DNA of 64,000 nt. It comes from Streptomyces thermodiastaticus (lineage in GTDB: Bacteria > Actinomycetota > Actinomycetes > Streptomycetales > Streptomycetaceae). The stretch lies in assembly GCF_014656135.1 (NCBI RefSeq), contig NZ_BNBV01000013.1, positions 80,065-144,064 of the forward strand, read 5' to 3'. Position numbers and translations under genes: made by a program. Positions within the stretch are counted from its first letter, which is position 1. Every line of letters begins with the position of its first letter. Below are positions 19,824 through 28,200 of this stretch, in pieces. A model generated the notes under the pieces. That model saw nothing but the letters and a program-made list of their open reading frames with translations. It made no database searches and had not been told where the DNA came from.

Positions 19824-20325
19824 CCTGCCGGCGGGGGCCATCACGCGTCAGCGGGACCACGAGGGCGCCGGCTGCCCGCACACCGGCATGGCCGCGGCTC
19901 CCGCGGACGCGTGACCCTGTGTGAGGTTCCGGGCCGGCCGGGAGCGTGCTCACCGCGCGGCCTGCGGCCCGAGACCGGCGTCGTGTCCGCCGATCGGGTG
20001 AGAACACGCCGCAACTGCAGTGACACTGCGGGCGGATCGGCCCTTCTGTGCCGGTCCGACTCCAGATAGTTACCTGCTCTTCGCAGCGCTATCGAGCGCG
20101 GCCGCGCTCATTTGGTTAATCTGGGGTGGGCGGACAGCAGCAAAGGGTTCCCATCCACACCCGTGGTCCGTCCCGGGGAGAGCCGGTGCACAACGGCCTG
20201 TTCGCCCCAGTCGCCGGCGCCACCGCGTCCGACCAGCAGCCGACCCGACCCGAACGGACGCCAGGTGCCGCCGAGACGACTGGCGGCGAGCGCCCCAAGG
20301 GTGACCGACACATGAGGAGTGCGCG
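19824..20325. other. Intergenic leader upstream of the small peptide gene
   Basis: About 500 bp without a convincing gene. An A+T-richer block at 20050-20130 (including GTTACCTGCTC and TTTGGTTAATC) is a probable promoter zone for the peptide gene. Frames opened by ATG/GTG here are short and have noise-like codon use. Confidence 0.4.
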
Positions 20326-20499
20326 GTGACACCGGAGAAGACGAAGCACGACCAGCGTCCCAAGGAGACCACGGAGCGCCCGGGCCGGCGGCCCGGTGAG
20401 CTCGGCAGCCTCGACGTGTGGGCCCGCTCCGCCCCCATCCGTCTGGCAGGCTACGAGGACGACCTCGCCGAACCGCACATCCTGCAGAGCATCGACTGA
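20326..20499 (+). CDS. 57-residue peptide, RiPP-precursor-like
   Basis: The GTG start has GAGGAG exactly 6 nt upstream. The first 28 residues are charged and flexible (Lys, Glu, Arg, Pro). The C-terminal half has a distinct, ordered-looking sequence, LDVWARSAPIRLAGYEDD, ending ...HILQSID. There is no Cys, signal peptide or membrane segment. The leader-plus-core shape, with Trp, Tyr, Ser and a run of acidic residues near the end, is what precursors of ribosomally made modified peptides look like (cyclophane- or ester-linked types among them). No modifying enzyme is adjacent: the neighbours are an atypical SDR upstream and a GNAT downstream. A plain small structural or regulatory protein is the alternative. 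Confidence 0.6.
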   Translation: MTPEKTKHDQRPKETTERPGRRPGELGSLDVWARSAPIRLAGYEDDLAEPHILQSID

Positions 20500-20528
20500 C
20501 CCTGCGGGCCTACTCCGCGACCGTCGGC

Positions 20529-20559
20529 GGCATGGGCGTGCGACACTCGCGCCCATGCC
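20529..20559 (+). promoter_or_regulatory. Hairpin enclosing the GNAT start codon
   Basis: Arms GGCATGGGCG (20529-20538) and CGCCCATGCC (20550-20559) pair perfectly over 10 bp with an 11-nt loop. The ATG at 20555 lies inside the 3' arm, so translation initiation could be blocked when the stem forms. Confidence 0.5.
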
Positions 20560-21796
20560 GAACGTGCTGATCAGACAGGCGACCGACGCAGACTGGCCGC
20601 GCATCTGGCCCATCTGGCACCGCATCGTCGCCGCCGGAGAGACCTACACCTGGGACCCGGACACCTCCGAGCAGGACGCCCGGGCCCTGTGGACGGGGCC
20701 CGGCAAGCGGGTCTTCGTCGCCGAGGACGACACCGGAGCGGTCCTCGGCACCGCATGTCTGAAGCCCAACTACGGTGGCCCAGCGGCCCGGATCGCCAAC
20801 GCGGGTTTCATGGTGGACCCCGGCCGCCGCGGCCGGGGCGTCGGCCGTGCCCTCGCCGAGCACGTCCTCGACGCCGCCCGGGCCGACGGCTACCGCGCGA
20901 TGGTCTTCAACGCCGTCGTGGAGACCAACCCGGCCGTGGCGCTGTGGACTTCTCTCGGTTTCCGGATCCTCGGCACGGTGCCGCGCGCCTTCGACCATCC
21001 CCGTCACGGCCCGGTCGGCCTGCACATCATGTACAAGGAACTCGTCCAGGCCATGCCTCGGCGCGGCGGCCGGGGCGGTGCGGGCGCCGTCGCCGCGTCA
21101 GGACAAGGACAGCGCACCCGTCACCACGGCCGCCGCGGCGGCGAGGGCCAGCCAGGCCGGCGGGACCGCGGCCCGTACCGGGTCCCCGGCGCGGCGGTGG
21201 GCGATGACGGCGCCGACGAGCAGAGCCACCAGCCCGACGGCCGCCGCGATGCCGAGCGGGCCCCACAGCAGACCCGCCAACAGGCCCACCACGGCGGCGG
21301 CTTCCAGGGCGCCGATGGCGCGGAAAGCGTTCTCCGAGCAGCCGAGACGGCGTGCGGCGGTCAGCGTCCATGGGGCGCGCAGGAGTTTGGCCGAGCCGGT
21401 GATGGCGAAGAGCGCCGCCAGGCCGATGGACAGGCCGGCGAAGGTGTAGTGCACGGCAACCGCCTCCTTCACGAAGCGACGAGGATCACGGCGCGCGGAG
21501 GCGGTCGGGCCGCCGTCCACGGCGAGGACGGCCCCGATGGCGCTGATGCGGCGGTTCGGGGCGAGGGACGTGCGGGTGTCGGCGATCTCGCGGACAGCCG
21601 CGGTCCGGCCGCACGGACACCGGCGGCGCGTGCACAGGACGGCCGGCGTGGCCCGGTGCCCCCAGGAGACATCGGTGACCGGAGCGCGCCGCCCGGCCGG
21701 CTGCGATTCCGCCGATGCGCCCGGAAGACCGGCCGGGCGTCACGGGCCGCGACGGGCCCGGAGTTCGCATTACAGAAGTCTCGATTCCCGTTATAG
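20555..21796 (+). CDS. GNAT N-acetyltransferase with a run-on C-terminal extension
   Basis: The first 168 residues form a complete GNAT domain: motif A reads VDPGRRGRGVGRAL (acetyl-CoA pyrophosphate loop), motif B NPAVALWTSLGFRILG, and the domain ends ...HIMYKELVQ. It resembles phosphinothricin-acetyltransferase-like enzymes. No in-frame stop follows where the family normally ends. The frame stays open to TAG 21794-21796 and adds about 245 Arg/Gly/Ala-rich residues that are simply antisense to the DoxX gene. The stop may have been lost, or a frameshift may end it earlier. The true product is uncertain beyond residue 168. No Shine-Dalgarno is seen before the ATG, which sits in a hairpin. Confidence 0.75.
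   Translation: MPNVLIRQATDADWPRIWPIWHRIVAAGETYTWDPDTSEQDARALWTGPGKRVFVAEDDTGAVLGTACLKPNYGGPAARIANAGFMVDPGRRGRGVGRALAEHVLDAARADGYRAMVFNAVVETNPAVALWTSLGFRILGTVPRAFDHPRHGPVGLHIMYKELVQAMPRRGGRGGAGAVAASGQGQRTRHHGRRGGEGQPGRRDRGPYRVPGAAVGDDGADEQSHQPDGRRDAERAPQQTRQQAHHGGGFQGADGAESVLRAAETACGGQRPWGAQEFGRAGDGEERRQADGQAGEGVVHGNRLLHEATRITARGGGRAAVHGEDGPDGADAAVRGEGRAGVGDLADSRGPAARTPAARAQDGRRGPVPPGDIGDRSAPPGRLRFRRCARKTGRASRAATGPEFALQKSRFPL
21098..21454 (-). CDS. DoxX-like integral membrane protein
   Basis: The 118-residue protein has four hydrophobic helices, beginning VHYTFAGLSIGLAALFAITGSAKLLR, with the G-S-A-K-L motif of DoxX-like proteins. DoxX relatives take part in redox or stress functions at the membrane, but this one is unassigned. 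GTG 21454 is chosen because GGAGG lies 8 nt upstream. It is divergent from the TetR gene across 376 bp that contain an inverted repeat close to the TetR start, so TetR may regulate both. The GNAT open frame runs antisense through the whole gene. Confidence 0.78.
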   Translation of the reverse strand: MHYTFAGLSIGLAALFAITGSAKLLRAPWTLTAARRLGCSENAFRAIGALEAAAVVGLLAGLLWGPLGIAAAVGLVALLVGAVIAHRRAGDPVRAAVPPAWLALAAAAAVVTGALSLS

Positions 21797-21807
21797 GCTC
21801 CACATAG

Positions 21808-21825
21808 CGGAAATCAAGGTTTCCG
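21808..21825. promoter_or_regulatory. Inverted repeat CGGAAA-N6-TTTCCG upstream of TetR
   Basis: The perfect 6-bp arms end 5 bp before the TetR start codon. The position over the start region is typical of an autoregulated TetR repressor. Confidence 0.5.
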
Positions 21826-21830
21826 TTAAG

Positions 21831-22427
21831 ATGTCCCGCATGGGAGACACGGAGGCTGCGACGAAACCTCGCGGACGCCCCTTCGACCCCGCCGTCGGCG
21901 AGGCCGCCCTGCGCGCCACCCGCACCCTGCTGGAGGAGCGGGGCTATGCGGGACTGCGCGTCGCCGACGTGGCGCGGCGTGCCGGCATCGGCCTGGGCGC
22001 CCTCTACCGCCGCTGGCCCGACAAGAACACGCTCGTGCTGGAGGCGCTGCGCGGCGCCGTCGCGGACCTGGACGTGCCGCCGACCGACGACCCCGTGGCC
22101 GATCTCCTGGCCGGGCTGGACGCACTGGCCGAGGCCCTGGCGGAACGCGGCAGGCCGCTTTTGGCGTCCGTGTTCTCCGACAGCGACCCCCAGGTGACCG
22201 AGGCCGTACGGGAGGCCAAGCTCGTCCCGCTGTGCCAGGGGCACCGCGACCGGCTGCGCCGGGTCGTGGGGGACGTGCCGGACCTGGAGGAACGCGCCGA
22301 CGTCGGTCCCGCGCTGATCATCCTGCACCTGCTGCTGCACGGACGACCGCCCACCGCCCGGGAGATCCGCGACCGGATCGTGCCCCTCATACTCGGCGAG
22401 CAGGCTGCGCAGCCGTCCCACGGCTGA
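21831..22427 (+). CDS. TetR/AcrR-family transcriptional regulator
   Basis: The 198-residue protein has an N-terminal helix-turn-helix (VADVARRAGIGLGALYRRWPDKNTLVLEAL) preceded by RGRPFDPAVGEAAL, the usual TetR pattern, and a helical ligand-binding domain. ATG 21831 and 21840 are both possible starts. It probably represses itself through the CGGAAA/TTTCCG repeat just upstream, and perhaps the divergent DoxX gene. It is convergent with the LacI gene (70-bp gap). The ligand is unknown. Confidence 0.9.
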   Translation: MSRMGDTEAATKPRGRPFDPAVGEAALRATRTLLEERGYAGLRVADVARRAGIGLGALYRRWPDKNTLVLEALRGAVADLDVPPTDDPVADLLAGLDALAEALAERGRPLLASVFSDSDPQVTEAVREAKLVPLCQGHRDRLRRVVGDVPDLEERADVGPALIILHLLLHGRPPTAREIRDRIVPLILGEQAAQPSHG

Positions 22428-22496
22428 CGCCGCGTCCGCAGCTGCCCCGCCGTACTCCTGGCGGGGTGTCACTTTGGGGCACAAGCCCCGAGACCG

Positions 22497-23543
22497 TCAC
22501 GCCGTCCGGGCCGGGCCCGTGCTCTCCCGTTCGATCAGCCGTGGCACCGGCACCCGTACCGTCCGGGCCGGGCCGCCGTCCAGCAGGGCCGTCAGCTCGC
22601 AGGCGGCGGTGCGGCCGAACTCGGCACTGTCCCGGGACAGCGCGGACAGCCACGGTTTGACCATCCGGCACAGCGCCGAGTCCTCCCAGGACACCACCGA
22701 CACATCCGCCGGCACGGAGAAGCCCAGCTCCGTGGCGGCGGCGACGCCCGCCAGGGCCATCACGTCGTTGTCGTAGATCAGTGCCGTCGGGGGAGCGGGG
22801 GAGGACAGCACCCGGCGGGTGACGGCGGCGCCCTCCGCGTCGGAGTAGTCGGTGGTCACCGATTCCACCCCGGTCAGCCCGCGCCGCTCGGCCTCGGCCC
22901 GCAGGGTGCGGATGCGCCGCTGGGTGTGGGCGAGACCGGCCAGGCCGGCGATGTGCGTGATGCGCCGGTGGCCGAGCCCGTACAGCTGCTCCACCACCGA
23001 GGCCATCGCGCCCGCGTCGTCCGCCCACACCGTGGACAGCCCCGGATGCCGGTCGTCGGGTGCGCCGCCGATCACCACGGCGGGCAGGCCCAGCTCGTCC
23101 AGCAGCGCCGGGCGCGGGTCCTCGGTCCTCGGGTCCACCACGAGCACGCCGTCCACCCGGTGCTCGGCCCACCACCTGCGGTAGACCGCGCACTCGTCGA
23201 CGACGTCCTCCACCACCTGGAAGAGCAGACCCAGGTGACGTTCCGCCAGCACCTCCTGGATGCCGGAGACCAGCTGGAGGAAGAACGAGTCCACCCCGAG
23301 GGTGTGGGCCGGCCGGGCCAGCACGAAACCGATCGTGGCCGCGCCCTCGCCTGACAGTGCGCGGGCGGCCGTGCTGGGCCGCCAGCCCAGCTGCTCCGCG
23401 ACCCGGCGCACCCGCTCGCGGGTGACCTCCGAGACACCCGGCCGGCCGTTGAGTGCGAAGGAGACAGCGCTCTCGGAGACACCGGCGCGGCGCGCGATGT
23501 CCTTCATGGTCGGACGGCGTGCCGGTGAGCGCTTGGCCGGCAT
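22497..23543 (-). CDS. LacI/GalR-family repressor of the N-glycan locus
   Basis: The 348-residue protein carries the LacI helix-turn-helix (TMKDIARRAGVSESAVSFALNGRPGVS), the hinge-helix segment LGWRPSTAARALSG, and a periplasmic-binding-protein-like effector domain (IYDNDVMALAGVAAATELG, VSVVSWEDS). It is divergent from the sugar-uptake operon and is followed by no other gene on its strand. Two 14-bp operator-like sites lie between it and the binding-protein gene. It most likely represses the ABC/GH85/GH38 operon and itself until a mannose-containing oligosaccharide binds. The effector is an inference from the operon. Confidence 0.92.
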   Translation of the reverse strand: MPAKRSPARRPTMKDIARRAGVSESAVSFALNGRPGVSEVTRERVRRVAEQLGWRPSTAARALSGEGAATIGFVLARPAHTLGVDSFFLQLVSGIQEVLAERHLGLLFQVVEDVVDECAVYRRWWAEHRVDGVLVVDPRTEDPRPALLDELGLPAVVIGGAPDDRHPGLSTVWADDAGAMASVVEQLYGLGHRRITHIAGLAGLAHTQRRIRTLRAEAERRGLTGVESVTTDYSDAEGAAVTRRVLSSPAPPTALIYDNDVMALAGVAAATELGFSVPADVSVVSWEDSALCRMVKPWLSALSRDSAEFGRTAACELTALLDGGPARTVRVPVPRLIERESTGPARTA

Positions 23544-23570
23544 GATCCCCCTCTTTCTCGGCGGCGATCG

Positions 23571-23608
23571 CTAAAGCGCTTGAGTGCCATGACCCTAAAG
23601 CGCATTAG
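23571..23608. promoter_or_regulatory. Twin LacI operators (CTAAAGCGCTTGAG and CTAAAGCGCATTAG)
   Basis: Two similar 14-bp sites (23571-23584 and 23595-23608) lie 24 bp apart, centre to centre, in the divergent promoter between the LacI gene and the sugar-binding-protein gene. Both carry the AAGCGC core typical of LacI-family operators. They stand out as A+T-richer than their surroundings. Confidence 0.65.
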
Positions 23609-23763
23609 TCAGCTTGGCAAGTCCTCCGCAGCATCTGCTCTGACCTGCATCGATGTAGGCCCCGTGGCCTTTCTTCCCACGAATGCATTGACTTTTCTCG
23701 AACACGGCGTGCATGGTCCTTTCCGACACCCCGCCGCCGACACCGCAAGGGAGCCGTGTCACC

Positions 23764-25056
23764 GTGCCCATGTCCCGCAGAACCCTCGCCGCCCTCGCCC
23801 TCGCCGCCCTCGTCCTGCCGCTGAGCGCCTGCGGTTCCGGGGGCGACGGCGGCGGCTCGGGCGACGCCTCCGGCAAGGTCGAGGGCGACATCACGTTCCA
23901 GACCTGGAATCTGCGCGCCAACTACAAGGACTACTTCGAGGACCTGATCGCCGACTTCGAGAAGAAGTACCCGGGCACCCATGTGAAGTGGGTGGACCAG
24001 CCGGCCGAGGGGTACGCCGACAAGATCAGCGCGGACGCCGCCGCCGGCACCCTGCCCGACGTGGTCAACGTCTCCCCGGACCTGCTCGCCCCGCTCGCCA
24101 AGGCGGGCCTGGCGACGGACCTGGACAAGGCCGCGGCCCAGTACGAGAAGGAGTACCTGCCCGGCGCCTGGGACGGCCAGCGGATACCGGGCCTGCCCGG
24201 CACCTACGCCTTCCCCTGGTACCTGAACACCGGGCCGATGTTCTACAACAAGGAGCTGTTCGAAAAGGCCGGGCTCGACCCGGACAAGCCGCCGACGACC
24301 TACGACGCCCTCTTCGCCGACGCCCTGCAGATGGCGAAGAAGAGCAAAGGCAAGGTCGCCACCCTCGGCAACGTCCCCACCATCGAGGACTTCGGCCGCT
24401 ACGGCGCCTCGCTGATGAACAAGGACGGCACGGCCTTCACCTTCAACGACGCCAAGGGCGTCGAACTGCTCACCAAGTACAAGCAGCTGTACGACGCCAA
24501 GGCCCTCGACCCGCAGGCGCTGACCGCCACCCCGGAGTCCACGGGCAAGAAGTTCCTCACCGGTGCCGTCGCCATGAACCCCGGCAGCGCGCTGGACCTG
24601 GAGAACTTCAAGAAGCAGGCGCCGAGCCTGTACAAGAACATCGGCATCACCGACCAGATCACCAACACCGGCCACGTCAACATGTATGTGATGGGCCTGA
24701 TGGTGAACGCCGGCACCAAGCACACGCCCGCCGCGATCGCCTTCGCGCACTTCGTCACCGACGCCGAGAACCAGATGGCGTTCGCCAAGAAGGTCGCCAT
24801 CTTCCCCTCCACCGCCGGCTCGCTCGACGACCCGTACTTCACGAAGGAGGACGGCACCGACGTCACCCGCGTACGGGTCGCCGCCGCCAAGTCCCTGAAG
24901 ACGGCCGTCAACTACACACCCGTCCTGTTCAGCGACCAGATGAAGACCGCCCTGCGCAACGAGGTCGCCAAGGCGCTGCAGGGCAAGGAGAGCCCCAAGG
25001 CGGCGCTCGACAACGCTGTCAAGGCCTGTGACCGGCTCCTGAAGCAGCAGGGATGA
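23764..25056 (+). CDS. ABC-transporter sugar-binding lipoprotein (family 1 extracellular solute-binding)
   Basis: The roughly 430-residue protein has a lipoprotein signal (SRRTLAALALAALVLPLSAC, lipobox LSAC) followed by a Gly/Ser linker and a type-1 sugar-binding fold (FQTWNLRANYKDYFEDLI, NTGPMFYNKELFEKAGLD). It captures oligosaccharide outside the membrane and delivers it to the two permeases. GTG 23764 is chosen because AAGGGAG lies about 10 nt upstream; the upstream GTG/ATG codons would lengthen the signal unnaturally. It is the first gene of an operon of at least six genes, under the twin LacI operators. Manno-oligosaccharide or N-glycan specificity is inferred from the downstream enzymes. 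Confidence 0.93.
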   Translation: MPMSRRTLAALALAALVLPLSACGSGGDGGGSGDASGKVEGDITFQTWNLRANYKDYFEDLIADFEKKYPGTHVKWVDQPAEGYADKISADAAAGTLPDVVNVSPDLLAPLAKAGLATDLDKAAAQYEKEYLPGAWDGQRIPGLPGTYAFPWYLNTGPMFYNKELFEKAGLDPDKPPTTYDALFADALQMAKKSKGKVATLGNVPTIEDFGRYGASLMNKDGTAFTFNDAKGVELLTKYKQLYDAKALDPQALTATPESTGKKFLTGAVAMNPGSALDLENFKKQAPSLYKNIGITDQITNTGHVNMYVMGLMVNAGTKHTPAAIAFAHFVTDAENQMAFAKKVAIFPSTAGSLDDPYFTKEDGTDVTRVRVAAAKSLKTAVNYTPVLFSDQMKTALRNEVAKALQGKESPKAALDNAVKACDRLLKQQG

Positions 25057-25062
25057 CCCACC

Positions 25063-26003
25063 ATGGCCTCCTCGACCGTCTCCCGGACGCACCCGCCGCG
25101 TCCGGCCGGGCGGCCCGCCGCACGCCCGGCCCGCCGGGTACGCCGCCATCTGCCCACCAGCCCCTGGCTGTTCGCCGCCCCCGGACTGCTGGTCACCGCC
25201 GTCTTCGTGCTGTACCCGTTCGTCTCCACGGTGATCGACGCCTTCACCGACCGCCGCACCCTGGTGCCGGGACACTTCGTCGGGCTCGCCAACTTCCGCG
25301 AGCTGCTCCACGACGACATGTTCTGGACCGGCCTGCGCAACAGCGTGCTCTACGTCGCCGGCACCGTCCCGGCCCTCGTGGTGCTGCCGCTGCTGCTCGC
25401 CCTGCTGGTGCGCAAGAACATCCCCGGCATCACCTTCTTCCGGTCCGCCTTCTACACCCCGGTCGTGGCCTCGATCGTCGTGGTCGGTCTGATCTGGGTG
25501 TGGCTGCTGGACGAGCGCGGCCTGGTGAACTCCCTGCTTCAGACCATCGGGGTGGGACGGATCGGCTTCCTCAGCGACCAGTGGCTGCTCCTGGTGAGCG
25601 CCATGGCCGTGACGGTCTGGAAGGGCCTGGGCTACTACATGATCATCTATCTCGCCGCCCTCGCCGGCGTGCCGCGCGAGCTGCACGAGGCCGCCGCCGT
25701 GGACGGTGCGGGGGCCGTGCGCCGCTTCCTGACCGTCACCGTGCCCGCCGTCCGCTCCACCATGATCCTGGTCGCCGCGCTGTCCTCGGTCGCCGCTTTC
25801 AAGGTGTTCTCCGAGGTGTACCTGATGGCCGGACCCGACGGCGGACCGGCCGGCGAGGACACCACCCTGGTGATGCTGGTGCAGCGCACCGGCACCGGGC
25901 TGACCGGCCGGGTCGGCTACGCCTCCGCCATCTCCCTCGTCGTCTTCGCCGTCACCGTGATCCTCATGCTGCTCGTCCTGCGCGCCGACCGCAGGGAGGA
26001 CGT

Positions 26004-26007
<4 letters not shown>
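25063..26007 (+). CDS. CUT1 ABC sugar permease (MalF-like)
   Basis: The 314-residue protein has six membrane helices (first at SPWLFAAPGLLVTAVFVLYPFV) and the EAA loop ELHEAAAVDGAGAVRRFLTVTVP that contacts the ATPase. It starts 6 bp after the binding-protein stop. It forms the translocation channel with the next gene product. No ATPase gene is in the operon. Streptomyces CUT1 importers commonly share the MsiK ATPase encoded elsewhere, so the absence is expected. Confidence 0.94.
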
Positions 26008-26912
<905 letters not shown>

Positions 26913-26943
26913 CCCCCACCACCCGTCACCGAGGACCTCGCCC

Positions 26944-28200
26944 ATGCCTTCCACCGTGCGCTTCGGCGCGAACTACACCCCCAGCCGAGGCTGGTTCCAC
27001 CACTGGCTCGACTTCGACCTCGACGCCGTGCGCGCCGATCTGGACTCCATCGCCGCGCTCGGCCTGGACCACATCCGTGTCTTCGCGCTGTGGCCGTACT
27101 TCCAGCCCGACCGTGCCCTGATCCGCCCCCGCGCCGTCGCACAGCTGGTCCAGCTCGTCGACGCCGCCGCCGAACGCGGCCTCGACGTCAACGTCGACGG
27201 CCTGCAGGGACACCTGTCCAGCTTCGACTACCTGCCCGCCTGGACGCGCACCTGGCACCGGCGCAACCTGTTCACCGACCCCGAGATCCTCGACGGGCAG
27301 GCCGCCTATCTGCGCACCCTTGCCGCCGCCCTCGCCGACCGGCCCAACTTCCTCGGCATGACCCTCGGCAACGAGATCAACCAGTTCTCCGCCGGCCCCC
27401 ACCCCGACCCCGACCGGGCCACCTCCGACCAGATCGACGCCTGGCTGGACCGCATGCTCGCCGCCTGCGAGCAGGGCGCCCCCGGCCGGACGCACCTGCA
27501 CGCCGAGTACGACGCCACCTGGTACCAGGACGACATGCCGTTCACCCCGGCCCAGGCCGCCCGCCACGGCGCCCTGACCGCCGTGCACTCCTGGGTGTTC
27601 AACGGCACCGCCCAGCGCCACGGCCGCGCCTCCGTGCCCACCGAGCACCATGCCGCCTACCTGATCGAGCTGAGCAAGGCCTGGGCGGACGACCCGCACC
27701 GGCCCGTCTGGCTCCAGGAGGTCGGCGCCCCCGCACCCCTGATCCCCGCCGAGCACGCCCCCGCGTTCGCCGCGGCCACCGTCGCGGCCGCCCTGGACTG
27801 CCCGGACCTGTGGGGCATCACCTGGTGGTGCTCCCACGACGTCTCCCGCGACCTGGCCGACTTCCCCGAGCTGGAGTACACCCTCGGCCTGCTCACCAAC
27901 GACCGCCGCCCCAAGGACATCGCGCACACTCTGGCCGCCCTGGCCCGCGACCACACCTACGCCCCGGCCCCGCGCACCACGGCCCTCGTCGTCCCCGCCG
28001 ACCCGGCCTCCCGCTCCCGCTGCGCGCCCGGCGGCGACGTCTTCGAGGCGTTCTTCCGGCTGACCGCCGACGGCGCCCGCCCCACCACCGTCCTCGACAC
28101 CCGGGCCGACGACCCCGGCCACCTCGCCGCCCGCGGCCTCACCGACGTCGTCACCCCCAGCCAGGTACTCGGCGCACCGTCAGGAGGCACTGCTTCGTGA
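26944..28200 (+). CDS. Cytoplasmic GH5-like glycoside hydrolase, probable beta-mannosidase acting on Man-beta-1,4-GlcNAc
   Basis: The 418-residue TIM-barrel protein has no signal peptide. The clan GH-A pair is visible: the acid/base Glu144 in GNEINQF and the nucleophile Glu259 in WLQEVGAP, with HIRVFALWPYFQP and WWCSHDVSRDL shaping the site. This pattern suits the GH5_18 type of beta-mannosidase, which cuts the Man-beta-1,4-GlcNAc core left after alpha-mannosidase trimming of N-glycans. The subfamily assignment is from memory and context. It lies directly after the permeases (31 bp) and overlaps the GH85 start, so it belongs to the same operon and acts on imported sugar. Confidence 0.82.
   Translation: MPSTVRFGANYTPSRGWFHHWLDFDLDAVRADLDSIAALGLDHIRVFALWPYFQPDRALIRPRAVAQLVQLVDAAAERGLDVNVDGLQGHLSSFDYLPAWTRTWHRRNLFTDPEILDGQAAYLRTLAAALADRPNFLGMTLGNEINQFSAGPHPDPDRATSDQIDAWLDRMLAACEQGAPGRTHLHAEYDATWYQDDMPFTPAQAARHGALTAVHSWVFNGTAQRHGRASVPTEHHAAYLIELSKAWADDPHRPVWLQEVGAPAPLIPAEHAPAFAAATVAAALDCPDLWGITWWCSHDVSRDLADFPELEYTLGLLTNDRRPKDIAHTLAALARDHTYAPAPRTTALVVPADPASRSRCAPGGDVFEAFFRLTADGARPTTVLDTRADDPGHLAARGLTDVVTPSQVLGAPSGGTAS

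Noticed and set aside
20112..20315. 67-codon plus-strand ORF just before the small peptide gene.
   Set aside because: No ribosome-binding site and no ordered sequence. It overlaps the presumed promoter/leader of the peptide gene.
23605..25686. 693-codon minus-strand frame opposite the sugar-binding protein.
   Set aside because: Shadow of the binding-protein and permease genes, with no independent signals.
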